A DNA stretch of 64,000 bases from Chlorogloeopsis fritschii PCC 6912 (GCF_000317285.1 NZ_AJLN01000050.1:62001-126000), one strand, 5' to 3'; positions 27,722-37,294 are shown, counted from the stretch's first letter. Numbers and translations are program-made. The notes: a model not told the origin generated them from the letters alone.

Positions 27722-29275
27722 TTAATCATCTTCTAATTTCAGCAATAGCTCATCAATTTTTTTTAGCCGCCCACGCACAATTTCTTCTGAGAGAATTCGC
27801 TTACGTATTGCTTCGTTTAGTGCAACTTTCTCCGCTAGTAGCAATCGACGACGAATCGCATCAAGTTTTTTGTGTTCGCCACTTTTAGCATCAAACTCAT
27901 CCGGGCGGCGATTGTAGAATTCTCTTAATGCCTTTTCTGCGGTTGCTACTTGTACTTGATAAGCTGAACGCATCTCTTCATAAACAGCTTTTGGCAAAAC
28001 CCCTGACTTCAACAAGCTCTCTAATTCATCCTGGGCTGCCTTAGCTGTAATTAACTGAGCTTGCAATTCTTCAACCTGCTGCTGTGCCTCTGAAAATTGA
28101 GATAACTTTAAGCGTTTTACCAACCAGGGCAAGCTTAACCCCTGCCCTACTAATGACACTAAGACACTGCCGAAGACTAAAGCAATCAAACTTTCTCGCC
28201 CTGGCAGTGTGGTGGGTAAACTTAACGCCAGAGCCATTGAAAGTGAACCTTTGATATTGCCTAAAAAGAGTAAATGTTGCCAGCGCAGTGGAATGGGGCG
28301 ATCAAACCAACGAACTATAGCTAGCAGCGGATAGACTGTAAAAATTCGTCCGACTTGATAAGCCAAAACTGCAAGTAGAATAGCAGGCAAAGTTCTCCAC
28401 AGTGTTAGCAAATCTATTTCTACACCAATCAGCAGAAAAATAAAGGTATTGGCAGTAAAACTTGCGTATTCCCAGAAACTTAGTAAAGTGATGCGACTAG
28501 AAGCGGGAGTATTGCGAGAAAGCCCAAAATTCCCAAAAATTAATCCAGCCACAACAACAGCCACAGCACCTGATACACCTAGAAATTGCCCAGCCTGAAA
28601 AGTTCCTAATGCAACTGCGACAGTTAACAGGAGACTGCTAAGGGGATCGTCTAAACGGGCAAATATAGGTATGCTCAAGTAGCCCAAGACTAACCCGACA
28701 AGACAGCCTCCTAGAGCAATAAATAGCAGTTGTTGGATTCCCTCTAGTAAAGTGAGCGAACCTGTTGAATATACTTGCAAAATTAAGTTAAATGAAACAA
28801 GGGCGGCGGCATCATTGAATAAAGTTTCTCCTTCAACAATAGTGGAAAGCCGCGAAGGTACTGGTATCTCCTTAAAAACGGCAATCATTGAAACCGTATC
28901 AGTGTTTGCTAAAATGACTCCTACAAATAGAGCAGGTATCCAACTCAGCCCCAGCCCAAATTTCAATACAACGGCAATAATAGCACTGGACAACACCGCT
29001 CCTGGGCCAGCCAACAGGGCAATTGGTTTAAACGTGCTGCGTAGGCGGCTGATATCTGTATTGATACCAGCATCAAATATTAAAATTGGTAGAAAAAGAT
29101 TCAAAACCAGGGAAGGCTCTAAACCAATAGGACGAGACAATAGCTCAGTAATCGGCAAACCTGCCAATACTAAACCTGTAACGTAGGGAACACGAAGCCG
29201 TCGCGTTAGCAGGGCAACACCTGTAGCTAGGAGCAGGAGAATAGTTGAAACAGTGACTAAGGAAGCAACATCCAC
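27722..29275 (-). CDS. CPA1-type Na+/H+ antiporter
   Basis: This 517-residue protein has about 12 hydrophobic segments in residues 1-390, followed by a charged, probably coiled-coil cytoplasmic tail of about 125 residues. CPA1 signatures are present: A-N-T-D-T-V-S-M-I-A-V-F near residue 125 and E-G-E-T-L-F-N-D-A-A-A-L-V near 148, which hold the acidic residues needed for cation binding. The usual A-T-D-P is N-T-D-T. Translation probably starts at the GTG used here. With the nearby channel, RCK protein and lipoprotein it makes an ion-homeostasis neighbourhood, although it is convergent with the RCK unit. Confidence 0.9.
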   Translation of the reverse strand: MDVASLVTVSTILLLLATGVALLTRRLRVPYVTGLVLAGLPITELLSRPIGLEPSLVLNLFLPILIFDAGINTDISRLRSTFKPIALLAGPGAVLSSAIIAVVLKFGLGLSWIPALFVGVILANTDTVSMIAVFKEIPVPSRLSTIVEGETLFNDAAALVSFNLILQVYSTGSLTLLEGIQQLLFIALGGCLVGLVLGYLSIPIFARLDDPLSSLLLTVAVALGTFQAGQFLGVSGAVAVVVAGLIFGNFGLSRNTPASSRITLLSFWEYASFTANTFIFLLIGVEIDLLTLWRTLPAILLAVLAYQVGRIFTVYPLLAIVRWFDRPIPLRWQHLLFLGNIKGSLSMALALSLPTTLPGRESLIALVFGSVLVSLVGQGLSLPWLVKRLKLSQFSEAQQQVEELQAQLITAKAAQDELESLLKSGVLPKAVYEEMRSAYQVQVATAEKALREFYNRRPDEFDAKSGEHKKLDAIRRRLLLAEKVALNEAIRKRILSEEIVRGRLKKIDELLLKLEDD

Positions 29276-29531
29276 TTTGATTTGGGAAAGTTGTTTGAAC
29301 TACTCTGATAAACATTGCCAAAAAGGTAGTACAAATGTCAAAAATTTTTCTGTAAATTTATGACATCAAGACTTTCAGCAGTAAACATAACAATACACAA
29401 CAGAGTCTAGGAGTATACTACACACTCATGCATAGGCGATCGCCCAGATCTCTCAACTTGCACTTGCACACATCCGGGCGGATACCCTTATACAGCAAAG
29501 ATTTTTCTTTTTTACATATTTCGCCTTAATA

Positions 29532-29615
29532 CATTAACAATGTATCCCGATACAATCGCATTGCAAGTCGATGCATTAACAACGCTACCGGATACAATCG
29601 CATTGCAAGCCGATG
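29532..29615. repeat. 42-bp tandem direct repeat, two copies
   Basis: Units 29532-29573 and 29574-29615 share CATTAACAA at the start and GATACAATCGCATTGCAAG inside, with a few differences between. A third unit begins (CATTAA) and stops. No function is apparent. Confidence 0.75.
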
Positions 29616-29634
29616 CATTAAGTAATTAAAACAC

Positions 29635-29667
29635 AAATCCCCGACTTTTCTAAAAAGTCGGGGATTT
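29635..29667. repeat. REP-type palindrome; also probable terminator of the MFS gene
   Basis: A 15-bp perfect stem (AAATCCCCGACTTTT / AAAAGTCGGGGATTT) with a 3-base loop. The core ATCCCCGACTT is shared with the two palindromes that flank the RAYT gene at 41151-41180 and 41818-41849. It sits 20 bases behind the stop codon of the minus-strand MFS gene, and could end its transcript. Confidence 0.8.
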
Positions 29668-29686
29668 TACAGGGCGCATTTTACAT

Positions 29687-30946
29687 TTAAATCTTTCCTG
29701 AGCGCAATCTAGACGGAACTTCCTGCCAAAATAATGGAATTGCGATCAAACCAGTAATTAACTGAATGCCGCCAAAAATGGCAAGAGACAGTCCAAATCC
29801 AAAGTGCAGTAGTTCTCCAAATATGAGACTGCCTACGCCAAATCCAGTAAACAGGGTAAACACTTTGAGTCCCATGGTTTGACCTAAATTATTGCCATCC
29901 CCCAAGTCGGTGACGATACCCACAAACAAAGGTTGTGTAAGGTCATACCCCAAAGACAAAACGAGAACTGCAATCGTTGTTACATAGGGAGGAATCTCAA
30001 AAATCATAACAATCCCAGCTAGGGCTGCCATAACTAGTCCTGACGGAATTAGCCAACGACGTCCCCAACGATCCACGGCTTTACCAATCAGGGAACTCAG
30101 TAATAATCCAGGAATGCCATAGCCGAGAATAGTCAAACCAATGCTCAATGCATCCATGTTATAACGTTGCGACAAGTACAGCCCCAGCCATGTATATACG
30201 CCAGAGTGGTAGATGCCGTTCCACAAAACATAGGCATAAGTTCGTTGTCCTCTAAAACTGGTTAAGATCTGGCTGTATCCCCTAAATATCTCGCGAATGG
30301 TGGGCAGTCTTTCTACCATGGGTGTATCAAATAGAGCACCGTAAAGATGTAGCCGCCAAAGTACCAAAGCAGCAAGAACAGCCGTACCAAGAAACAGCGA
30401 TCGCCAACCCACAAACGGTTCCAGAATTGCACCACCCGCAGAACCCGCCGCCATTCCCCCTTCCATGGCTGCAAACACCAGTCCTAACTTGCTGCCTCGC
30501 TGATCGAACGGAAATAAATCGCCAATCAAGGCAAAGGTGAGTGGAATGACTCCACTGGCTCCAATTCCTGTCAACAAACGCCAAGTCGCCATTTGCGAAG
30601 CCGTCTGAGCCGTTGCAGTCAACGCCGTGCAAATCACAAAAATGAAGAGCGAGATGCGAATTACAGACCATCGTCCAAATCTATCTGACAGCACACCGTA
30701 GAATAATGCCATCAGCGCGTAGGACAACATATAGGCTGGAACGATAAATCCGATTTCCTGAACTGGTACATTGAACACTTCAGCCAAACGCGGAATCAGG
30801 GGCGCAATCATGTAGCCCTGAAGAAAAATTAAACCGGCAGCAATAGACAGTAAAGCAAACAAGTTTCTATGCTGCCTGAGACGAATCGTGCGATCGGCTG
30901 CTTCCGCATGAGGTAGGTGCTCAAAATTTTCTTTGCGCTTTGGCAT
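29687..30946 (-). CDS. MFS transporter
   Basis: This is a 12-helix major facilitator transporter of about 419 residues. Visible features are the first helix F-A-L-L-S-I-A-A-G-L, the loop 2-3 motif G-V-L-S-D-R-F-G-R-W, a G-x-x-x-G-P-like stretch in helix 5 (A-A-G-S-A-G-G-A-I-L) and a repeated K-A-V-D-R-W-G-R-R between helices 8 and 9. This fits the drug/metabolite efflux side of the superfamily, but the substrate is unknown. A GTG at 30976 would add ten residues; the ATG at 30946 is preferred because GGGAG lies upstream of it. It may form a unit with no other gene. Confidence 0.85.
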   Translation of the reverse strand: MPKRKENFEHLPHAEAADRTIRLRQHRNLFALLSIAAGLIFLQGYMIAPLIPRLAEVFNVPVQEIGFIVPAYMLSYALMALFYGVLSDRFGRWSVIRISLFIFVICTALTATAQTASQMATWRLLTGIGASGVIPLTFALIGDLFPFDQRGSKLGLVFAAMEGGMAAGSAGGAILEPFVGWRSLFLGTAVLAALVLWRLHLYGALFDTPMVERLPTIREIFRGYSQILTSFRGQRTYAYVLWNGIYHSGVYTWLGLYLSQRYNMDALSIGLTILGYGIPGLLLSSLIGKAVDRWGRRWLIPSGLVMAALAGIVMIFEIPPYVTTIAVLVLSLGYDLTQPLFVGIVTDLGDGNNLGQTMGLKVFTLFTGFGVGSLIFGELLHFGFGLSLAIFGGIQLITGLIAIPLFWQEVPSRLRSGKI

Positions 30947-31157
30947 GGATTTTGGATCTCCCAACTCAATTGCCACTCTACAGGTCTAAATGCAAAAAAC
31001 TTAGCAATTAGCCATCAAGAGCCAACGCCAAAAACCAGCAGAGCAATCACTTTATAAAAGTTAAAGTTTGATGACAATTATATTAACATTGATTGCTTTC
31101 GTAAAAAACTTGTTACAGGTTGAAATCCCCAGTTCCCAATCACCAATCCCCGATCCC

Positions 31158-32606
31158 CTATCCCCGCTCCTGTTGACGTTCCCTAAGTTTCAGCAAGATT
31201 TCGGCGTGCATTTCGCGAGTAATAGGATAGAAAAATGTCAAAAATAGCCCAGCAATCAAAAAAATTGCAGGTAAAGGCCCAGTAGCGATGCGGATAGCAA
31301 ATAATGCTGAATCTGGTTGTGTCGGTAATGCACTTTGCCCTGGAGTTGCCTCTATAAAACCAGATGCTTCTAATGCTATTCCGACTATAAATAATCCAAA
31401 TGCTAAACCGAATTTTTGCAGCAACACCATAAATCCATAAAAAATTCCTTCACGGCGTTGTCCAGTTTGAAGTTCATCCAATTCAATCACATCTGGCATC
31501 ATTGACCAAGGAACTAGATAAGCAGTGGAAACACCAAAACCTGCCATCACTGCCAAAGTGTACATGAAAGCAATTTGACCTGGTTGTAAAAAAAATAGTC
31601 CCGCTTGTGCTAATATCCACAAGCTCATGCCCATAAAATATACAACTTTCTTCCCTACCCGTTGACTAAGAGCGCTCCAGACAAATAGCATCAACAAAGC
31701 AGTACCTTGTACTGCAATCAACACCGTAGGAACATCTGATTCTCTGAGGCGCATATAGTTAACTGCAAAGTAAGGAATGATACTTGCTGTTACCTGCACA
31801 GCCAACCAGGAAAAAAGATAGATACCAATAACGAATAAAAAAGCTCGATTGCTAAAGACTATTTTGAACTGTTCTTTATAGGGAATGGATGCAGGTTCCT
31901 CGGTTTGAGTGCGTTTTGCTTCAAAAGCTAATATGCGATCGCGTACACCCCAAACGCACCAATACAATGCCAAGACGGAAATTACCCCGCAAATTGCTGC
32001 CAATACAATATATTGTTGCTCTCGGTTAGGAATTTGCTCAAAAACAATTTTTGCCAAAATTAGTGACAAAATACTGCCACCAATAGAAAAAGCAAAGCGA
32101 AAGCTATTGAGGCTAGTACGTTCGTCATAATCTTGAGTGAGTTCTGGAGTCATTGCCGTATAAGGCAAATTGACAACAGTATAAAAAACCTGAGATATTA
32201 CCCCGATCGCCACATAATACCAAAACAACCACCAAACGTTTGCGCTCTCGTTAGCACTAAATCGGGGTACAATCCACTGTAAAAAGAAGAAAATTCCAAA
32301 CGGAACCGCTCCATACAACAACCAAGGTAGGCGGCGTCCCCAACGAGATTTAGTTTTGTCGGTTAATACTCCTACAATTGGGTCGTTTACAGCATCCCAA
32401 ATCTTACCTATCATTAAAATACTGCCAGCCAATCCTGCCGGAATCCCAGCTACATTTGTAAAGAAAATCATCAGAAAAAATATAGCAATATTGGCAGTAA
32501 TCGCCGGGCCTAAATCACCCGCACCATAAGCAAGTTTCGTTTTAAAATCTAGTTTGTCACTATCAGTACTTTGTTGCGGATCATCTGAAGGGGCAGAATT
32601 GCTCAT
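31158..32606 (-). CDS. GPH-family sugar:cation symporter (MFS)
   Basis: The 482-residue protein matches the glycoside-pentoside-hexuronide:cation symporter family. The N-terminal motif K-L-A-Y-G-A-G-D-L-G-P-A is at about residue 25, followed by A-V-N-D-P-I-V-G-V-L-T-D-K-T-K-S-R-W-G-R-R, the family's strongest signature with cation-binding Asp residues. Twelve hydrophobic segments are expected. It probably imports a sugar or glycoside with H+ or Na+. The beta-glucosidase at 19858 is too far away to imply a shared pathway. Confidence 0.9.
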   Translation of the reverse strand: MSNSAPSDDPQQSTDSDKLDFKTKLAYGAGDLGPAITANIAIFFLMIFFTNVAGIPAGLAGSILMIGKIWDAVNDPIVGVLTDKTKSRWGRRLPWLLYGAVPFGIFFFLQWIVPRFSANESANVWWLFWYYVAIGVISQVFYTVVNLPYTAMTPELTQDYDERTSLNSFRFAFSIGGSILSLILAKIVFEQIPNREQQYIVLAAICGVISVLALYWCVWGVRDRILAFEAKRTQTEEPASIPYKEQFKIVFSNRAFLFVIGIYLFSWLAVQVTASIIPYFAVNYMRLRESDVPTVLIAVQGTALLMLFVWSALSQRVGKKVVYFMGMSLWILAQAGLFFLQPGQIAFMYTLAVMAGFGVSTAYLVPWSMMPDVIELDELQTGQRREGIFYGFMVLLQKFGLAFGLFIVGIALEASGFIEATPGQSALPTQPDSALFAIRIATGPLPAIFLIAGLFLTFFYPITREMHAEILLKLRERQQERG

Positions 32607-32674
32607 ATTGCCTCGCGCTCATATTAAAATAAAAAGCTTGGTTGCCATCCAGTATTAGCTATAAATATTTTCCT

Positions 32675-33193
32675 ATGCCAGACCTTTACATTTCTTGGTC
32701 AGATTACCACCATAAGATTGAACTACTAGCAGCGCAAATATATAAATCCGGTTGGAAATTTAACCAAATAGTTTGTCTTGCCAGAGGAGGGTTGCGAGTA
32801 GGAGATATTCTTTCCCGTATTTACAAGCAACCACTAGCAATATTAGCAACATCATCTTACAGTGGGTCTGGTAAGCAAGAAAGAGGAAAACTAATCTTTT
32901 CAGAGCATATGACAATGACTACTGAAAAGTTAGGTTCGCGTATTCTCTTAGTAGATGACTTGGTAGACTCTGGAGTAACGCTCAAAGAGACTATACCTTG
33001 GCTTCAGACTTATTCTGATTTTCCCATCGAGGAAATTCGCACGGCTGTACTTTGGTACAAAGCTTGTTCAGTAATAAAACCTGATTACTACGTCGATTAT
33101 TTACCTGACAATCCTTGGATTCATCAACCTTTTGAACCATACGAGTTAATGAATCCAGCCGAACTTGTAGAGAAAGTGAGTCAACCATGCTAA
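32675..33193 (+). CDS. phosphoribosyltransferase family protein
   Basis: The 172-residue protein has the type I phosphoribosyltransferase fold. The PRPP-binding loop is R-I-L-L-V-D-D-L-V-D-S-G-V-T-L near residues 89-103, and V-C-L-A-R-G-G-L-R-V-G-D lies in the N-terminal half. Relatives act on hypoxanthine, guanine or xanthine. The C-terminal P-D-Y-Y-V-D-Y-L-P-D-N-P-W-I-H-Q-P-F resembles the base-binding hood of Xpt/Gpt-like enzymes. A TTG codon at 32642 would lengthen it by 11 residues; the ATG at 32675 gives the normal beginning. The base specificity cannot be read. Confidence 0.85.
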   Translation: MPDLYISWSDYHHKIELLAAQIYKSGWKFNQIVCLARGGLRVGDILSRIYKQPLAILATSSYSGSGKQERGKLIFSEHMTMTTEKLGSRILLVDDLVDSGVTLKETIPWLQTYSDFPIEEIRTAVLWYKACSVIKPDYYVDYLPDNPWIHQPFEPYELMNPAELVEKVSQPC

Positions 33194-33237
33194 TGGAGAT
33201 GTAGCGTTTTAGCTCATGGTTGTAGTGTGAGGAATGT

Positions 33238-34305
33238 ATGCTTAATACTTATTTGCTGAAAATTATCAGCCAGCCTATTGTGGGTATGGCATTATTAACT
33301 GCTTTCTCTATAGCTTGTCCCAGCAATAGTTTTGCTCAACAAGCACAACCAATACTCGCGCCATCTACACAAGTAGATAAGAACTATATATTAGGTGAAG
33401 GCGATCGCATCCGTGTCAACATCTTTGAAGTCCCTAAAAATACAAGCGAGTACATAATTCCTTCTAGTGGAGCAATTAACCTACCGTTGATTGGTAACGT
33501 TCTAGTACAAGGGCTAACACCAAAACAAGCCGCTGACAAAATTTCTCAAAAATATTCTCGCTTTCTCAAGCGTCCCATGATTTCCGTCAATCTTCTAGCA
33601 CCTCCAATCAATATTACTGTTGCAGGAGAGGTGACAAGTCCAGGAGTTTACACTCTAAATTCACTAACAGATGCGGGTAATCATCGTGAACTAACTTTGT
33701 CAAAAGTAATTCAACTTGCCGGAGGAATTAAACCAGAAGCTAATATTCGTAATATTGTAGTTCGTCGCCCGACAAGAAGTGGCACAGAACAAACAATTAA
33801 CATTGATCTGTGGAAACTTCTGTGGAACCTATTGCGAAACGGTGACACAAATCAAGAGATCATTGTAGAAGATGGAGATAGGATTGTCATTCCCACTGCC
33901 ACAGCACAGAATTCAGCAGAAGTTACTCAATTAGCTACTACTTTATCTCCTCCACGAGTATCAGTTGGTGTGATAGGTGAAGTAAAAAAACCGGGACAAG
34001 TAGAGCTTTTACATAATAGCTCTTTGAATCAAGCAATACTTGCAGCTGGTGGATTTAATGATGTTAGAGCTAGTAGTTCTACTGTAGATTTGATTCGCCT
34101 CAATTCTAATAGCTCTGTCACCAAACATACAATCAAAATAGATTTTGCTGCTGGTATTAACGACCAAACTAACCCCATCCTCCGCAATAATGATGTTGTG
34201 GTAGTTTACCGTCGCCCTACTAGAACTCCTGATTCGATAGGCGCTCTCTGCAATTCTATATGTAAAGTCTTAGGTATGCTCAGAAGTGTATTCACAAGAT
34301 TTTAG
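33238..34305 (+). CDS. polysaccharide export protein (OPX/Wza-type, SLBB)
   Basis: The 355-residue protein has a signal peptide (hydrophobic 14-30, cleavage near S-F-A-Q-Q). A poly-export domain follows (about 48-125, Y-I-L-G-E-G-D-R-I-R-V), then SLBB repeats at about 125-190 (I-T-V-A-G-E-V-T-S-P-G-V-Y) and about 240-320 (V-S-V-G-V-I-G-E-V-K-K-P-G-Q-V). Such periplasmic/outer-membrane proteins form the exit channel for capsular or released polysaccharide. No Wzc-type kinase, Wzx or Wzy gene lies beside it here. It starts 44 bases after the phosphoribosyltransferase stop, but the functions do not suggest a shared operon. Confidence 0.9.
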   Translation: MLNTYLLKIISQPIVGMALLTAFSIACPSNSFAQQAQPILAPSTQVDKNYILGEGDRIRVNIFEVPKNTSEYIIPSSGAINLPLIGNVLVQGLTPKQAADKISQKYSRFLKRPMISVNLLAPPINITVAGEVTSPGVYTLNSLTDAGNHRELTLSKVIQLAGGIKPEANIRNIVVRRPTRSGTEQTINIDLWKLLWNLLRNGDTNQEIIVEDGDRIVIPTATAQNSAEVTQLATTLSPPRVSVGVIGEVKKPGQVELLHNSSLNQAILAAGGFNDVRASSSTVDLIRLNSNSSVTKHTIKIDFAAGINDQTNPILRNNDVVVVYRRPTRTPDSIGALCNSICKVLGMLRSVFTRF

Positions 34306-34537
34306 ACGCTTGTCAAGATTAAGAGTCTCCAAGCGTAAGGTGGAGAGAAGTCCTGCAGGCGGGTTTCCCGCCGTAGGGAACTTCGGAGCACTGTTCATCA
34401 CGTAAAAAGAAGGGTTTGAGGAAATTGAGACAGTGCCCACCCTACAAAAATTGCTAATTTCCTACCTACGGAAGCCGTACCTTCGGAAGCCGCTTCGCGT
34501 CTACCGCGTCTACTGCCTACTGCCGTCTGCCTTCTTT

Positions 34538-35455
34538 TTAAAACAACCATAACCACAAAGGCAGAGTAACTAATAACACCATCGCTCCCACAGCCAAGGC
34601 AGTTACTGCGAGGTTGCGATCAAGATTAAAAGTCTCGGCAATTATCAGCGTAGCGAAAGCAGGAGGCATGGCCATTTGTAAAACTATTACTCGTGCTGCC
34701 GCCCCTGTTATACCAAAAAGTGGTAAAGTGCTACCTAATATCAGGGGAACTACTAGCATTTTAATTCCCAAGCCGAATCCCGCCTGTGGTAGACTGTGCC
34801 AAGAATTAAGCTTGCTCAACCGCATTCCAATTAACAGCAATGATGATGCTACAGCAGTCCATGCCAATATTTCCAAAAATAGCCCAATACTAGCAGGAAT
34901 TGTTACTTGCCTTAACAGCAAACCAAAACCAAAACTCCATAAAGCTGGATTGATTAAAATTACCTTAAAAATTTCTCTAGAGTTTTGGACGGTGGTGCTA
35001 AAACGCGCTGCTAGTACTACACCTAAGCCATAAGCGCCCAATGTTGTACCCAGCAGATCGTAGAATAATGCCCAAGCAAAGTACTGGGTATCAACCACTG
35101 TTAAAATCACGGGATAACCTAAATAGCCAGTGTTACCTACCATTGCCGCCAAAATCGTACTAGCTTGAGTTGCTTGCTGGGGAATTGTTTTTGCAAAGAG
35201 GGCTTGCCATTTCACCCCAATCCAAGCTAAAAAAGCCCCTAGTAAAATAGCTAAATGAGCAATCAGAGGTGCAATCCAAATCTGTCCGGATAAGTCAGCT
35301 TTTTGTAAGAAAGTGACAATACTTAACGGTACTCCTACCCAGAATAGGAACTGCCCTAAACGGGTGGGAACAGTGGCAGGTAGTTTGAGTCCCAGAAAAA
35401 ACCCCACCGATACTAAGCCCACCAGTTTGACGTATAGTTCTATGAGGTTTGTCAA
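34538..35455 (-). CDS. AEC family transporter
   Basis: This 305-residue protein has about ten hydrophobic segments and the two-halves pattern of the auxin efflux carrier family, with A-M-V-G-N-T-G-Y-L-G-Y-P near the middle (residues 107-118) and A-M-P-P-A-F-A-T-L-I-I-A late (about 268). AEC carriers export organic anions or auxin-like compounds. The start appears to be TTG. It is convergent with the polysaccharide export gene; the 230 bases between them contain CGGAAGCCG-type repeats. Confidence 0.85.
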   Translation of the reverse strand: MTNLIELYVKLVGLVSVGFFLGLKLPATVPTRLGQFLFWVGVPLSIVTFLQKADLSGQIWIAPLIAHLAILLGAFLAWIGVKWQALFAKTIPQQATQASTILAAMVGNTGYLGYPVILTVVDTQYFAWALFYDLLGTTLGAYGLGVVLAARFSTTVQNSREIFKVILINPALWSFGFGLLLRQVTIPASIGLFLEILAWTAVASSLLLIGMRLSKLNSWHSLPQAGFGLGIKMLVVPLILGSTLPLFGITGAAARVIVLQMAMPPAFATLIIAETFNLDRNLAVTALAVGAMVLLVTLPLWLWLF

Positions 35456-35556
35456 AAGTACACCCTGAACTAATTATGTAAAATGATACTTACTAGCTTT
35501 ATTTCCCTCCAGTTTACAATCTGTTATAAATCTTTTGACAAAGCAGGAGTTAACCA

Positions 35557-36354
35557 TTGAATAACGCTGAGTTTTCTGGAAAACCGCGAAACTCATTGCC
35601 TGCCTCTGGAGAAGAGATTCCGGTAGCTGTACGCGAAACTCCGGATGCAGAATCCAGGAAAGGTTTTCGTCTGTTGGTTTTAGCGATCGCCGCCGTAGGA
35701 GGATTTATTCTATTAGCTGTCATTAGCGGTTTGTTCTTTGCCCTGACTACACCAAAAAAAGATTTAGATTCTCTATCCTCCACAAATTCAACTCCTGCTA
35801 GTCCACAGTCTGGAAGTTCTTCTCAAAACCAAGTTTTAGGACATTTGGCATACCCCGAAGCACCTGAGTCAGAACTTGTACCAATTTCCGCTAATAGACG
35901 GATCAGGATGCGAAAAACCGCCGCCCAAAAATTTCAAGAGATGGTAGTAGCAGCACAAAGTCAGGGTGTAAATTTAGTTGCAATTTCTGGTTTTCGCTCT
36001 ATTAAAGAGCAGGAGCAGTTATTTTTTAGGATTGGTGCTCAACGCAATCAAACGCCAGCACAAAGAGCTGCCCTGAGTGCTCCTCCCGGACATAGCGAGC
36101 ATCATACAGGCTATGCAATAGATATTGGGGATGGCGCAACACCAGCGACTCATCTAGTGCCTAGTTTTGAAAATACCAGAGCTTTTCAGTGGCTACAAGC
36201 AAATGCTGCTCGTTTCGGCTTTGAAATGTCCTTTCCCAAAGATAACGTGCAGGGTGTGAGTTATGAACCTTGGCACTGGCGTTTTGTAGGCGATCGCGAA
36301 AGCTTGGAAACTTTCTACAAAGCCAAAAATATTAAGCCTCAGCAAAATCCGTAG
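35557..36354 (+). CDS. VanY-type D-Ala-D-Ala carboxypeptidase (M15B)
   Basis: The 265-residue protein has a short cytoplasmic N-terminus, a membrane anchor (about 44-68), a Ser/Thr-rich linker and an M15B peptidase domain (about 105-258). The zinc-site motif S-E-H-H-T-G-Y-A-I-D-I-G gives the first His and Asp ligands; the last His lies in E-P-W-H-W-R-F-V. It would trim pentapeptide side chains of peptidoglycan in the periplasm. Translation seems to start at a TTG at 35557, with AGGAG 8 bases upstream, because no ATG precedes the anchor. Confidence 0.9.
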   Translation: MNNAEFSGKPRNSLPASGEEIPVAVRETPDAESRKGFRLLVLAIAAVGGFILLAVISGLFFALTTPKKDLDSLSSTNSTPASPQSGSSSQNQVLGHLAYPEAPESELVPISANRRIRMRKTAAQKFQEMVVAAQSQGVNLVAISGFRSIKEQEQLFFRIGAQRNQTPAQRAALSAPPGHSEHHTGYAIDIGDGATPATHLVPSFENTRAFQWLQANAARFGFEMSFPKDNVQGVSYEPWHWRFVGDRESLETFYKAKNIKPQQNP

Positions 36355-36436
36355 TAATTAGAAGGCAGATGGCAGAGGGCAGAAGGGAATTGGGACACGG
36401 GGACACGGGGACACGAGGACACGCAACCTATTAACT

Positions 36437-36511
36437 GCTGTACGGGCGGGTTTAGAAGATAAATTGTCTGTTTCAACCGAAAAATCATCAGCAAAACCCG
36501 CACCTACTAAC
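36437..36511. repeat. dispersed repeat, uninterrupted copy
   Basis: A roughly 75-bp element with GCGGGTTTAGAAGATAAA at one end and AAACCCGC at the other, giving 8-bp inverted ends. Copies at 53303-53430 and about 22627-22830 (inverted) carry an insertion near one end. It lies between a VanY-type gene and a minus-strand hypothetical gene. Confidence 0.75.
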
Positions 36512-36512
36512 C

Positions 36513-36573
36513 ACTAACTAAATGACAAATGACCTAATGACTAATGACCAATGATAAATGACTAATGACCAGT
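36513..36573. repeat. heptamer (STRR-like) tract
   Basis: Degenerate 7-bp repeats of the form AATGACC/AATGACT. Short tandemly repeated repetitive sequences of this kind are established features of filamentous cyanobacteria. It ends 4 bases before the stop codon of the minus-strand gene. Confidence 0.6.
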
Positions 36574-36576
36574 ACC

Positions 36577-36927
36577 CTATGTTTTCTTCTGTTTAGGTAG
36601 ATAATCAGGGCAGTCAATTGCCTCTGGATTGAGAACTTTAGTAGGGTGTACTGCACATTGAAGATAGCGGTTATTTTTAAAATACTTACATTTATTGCAG
36701 GGAATTTGGGAATTATGTTTAACAGTAAAAATGCGATCAATTACAGCCTTTCTTAAGTTGGGATGCCAAAAAATTGTCACTAAAGCAATGAAGACAAAAC
36801 TTAAGTAAGCTGACAACATACCTCCTACTGGTATGTTTGGCTGATTCACGAAGGTTGTATCACCAGGGGCTTGGTTCGAGGGTTGCTCGATGAAAACTTC
36901 TTGCTGCTGCATTTTAACTTCAAACAT
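36577..36927 (-). CDS. single-pass membrane protein with cysteine motif
   Basis: I do not recognise this 116-residue protein by name. Residues 36-56 form one membrane helix (L-S-A-Y-L-S-F-V-F-I-A-L-V). The C-terminal third has the spacing C-N-K-C-K-Y-F, then C-A-V-H-P and D-C-P-D-Y, four or five cysteines that could bind zinc or an iron-sulfur cluster; this pattern looks conserved in cyanobacteria. A second methionine at residue 6 is an alternative start. Confidence 0.65.
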   Translation of the reverse strand: MFEVKMQQQEVFIEQPSNQAPGDTTFVNQPNIPVGGMLSAYLSFVFIALVTIFWHPNLRKAVIDRIFTVKHNSQIPCNKCKYFKNNRYLQCAVHPTKVLNPEAIDCPDYLPKQKKT

Positions 36928-37230
36928 TAACTAAAGTATCTGCACACCCTGCAGAAAATTGCTATTTTGTTATAACTTTCCCTGGACAAGCAGATTTATT
37001 CGCTGCAAACGAGGAATATTCCCTACTTGCATTTGGTCTGTATGAAATCGACTTAAAGTATCTTTTTTAACTATTTAAAAATATTTAGCTAAGGTGAATA
37101 AAAGACAAGCAATACTAAATCGAAACAGGGCTAATATAAATAACTAACTCTTCAGCAACTGACAATTTATCTATCTGGAGTCGTGTTTCTTGTTGAAAAA
37201 ATAAATCTTTTAGATAGATGAAATTGTGAT
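36928..37230. other. intergenic region without recognised content
   Basis: This AT-rich stretch lies upstream of the cysteine-motif gene and downstream of the SDR gene. I see no gene, repeat or clear promoter box in it. Confidence 0.5.
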
Positions 37231-37261
37231 AAAAAAATCGCGGAGTATTCTCTGCCGCGAT
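37231..37261 (-). terminator. intrinsic terminator of the SDR gene
   Basis: Read on the minus strand, a 7-bp stem (ATCGCGG / CCGCGAT) with an 11-base loop is followed directly by a run of T residues. It begins 34 bases behind the SDR stop codon, the right place and orientation for a Rho-independent terminator. Confidence 0.8.
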
Positions 37262-37294
37262 GATACAAAATCAATCTCTAACTAATTTGAAGTT

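Larger units (their letters stand above)
29276..29686. other. intergenic region with direct repeat and REP hairpin
   Basis: No gene is seen in 411 bases. It holds the promoter region of the antiporter gene, one HIP1 site, a 42-bp direct repeat (29532-29615) and a REP-type hairpin (29635-29667) just behind the MFS gene. Confidence 0.6.
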
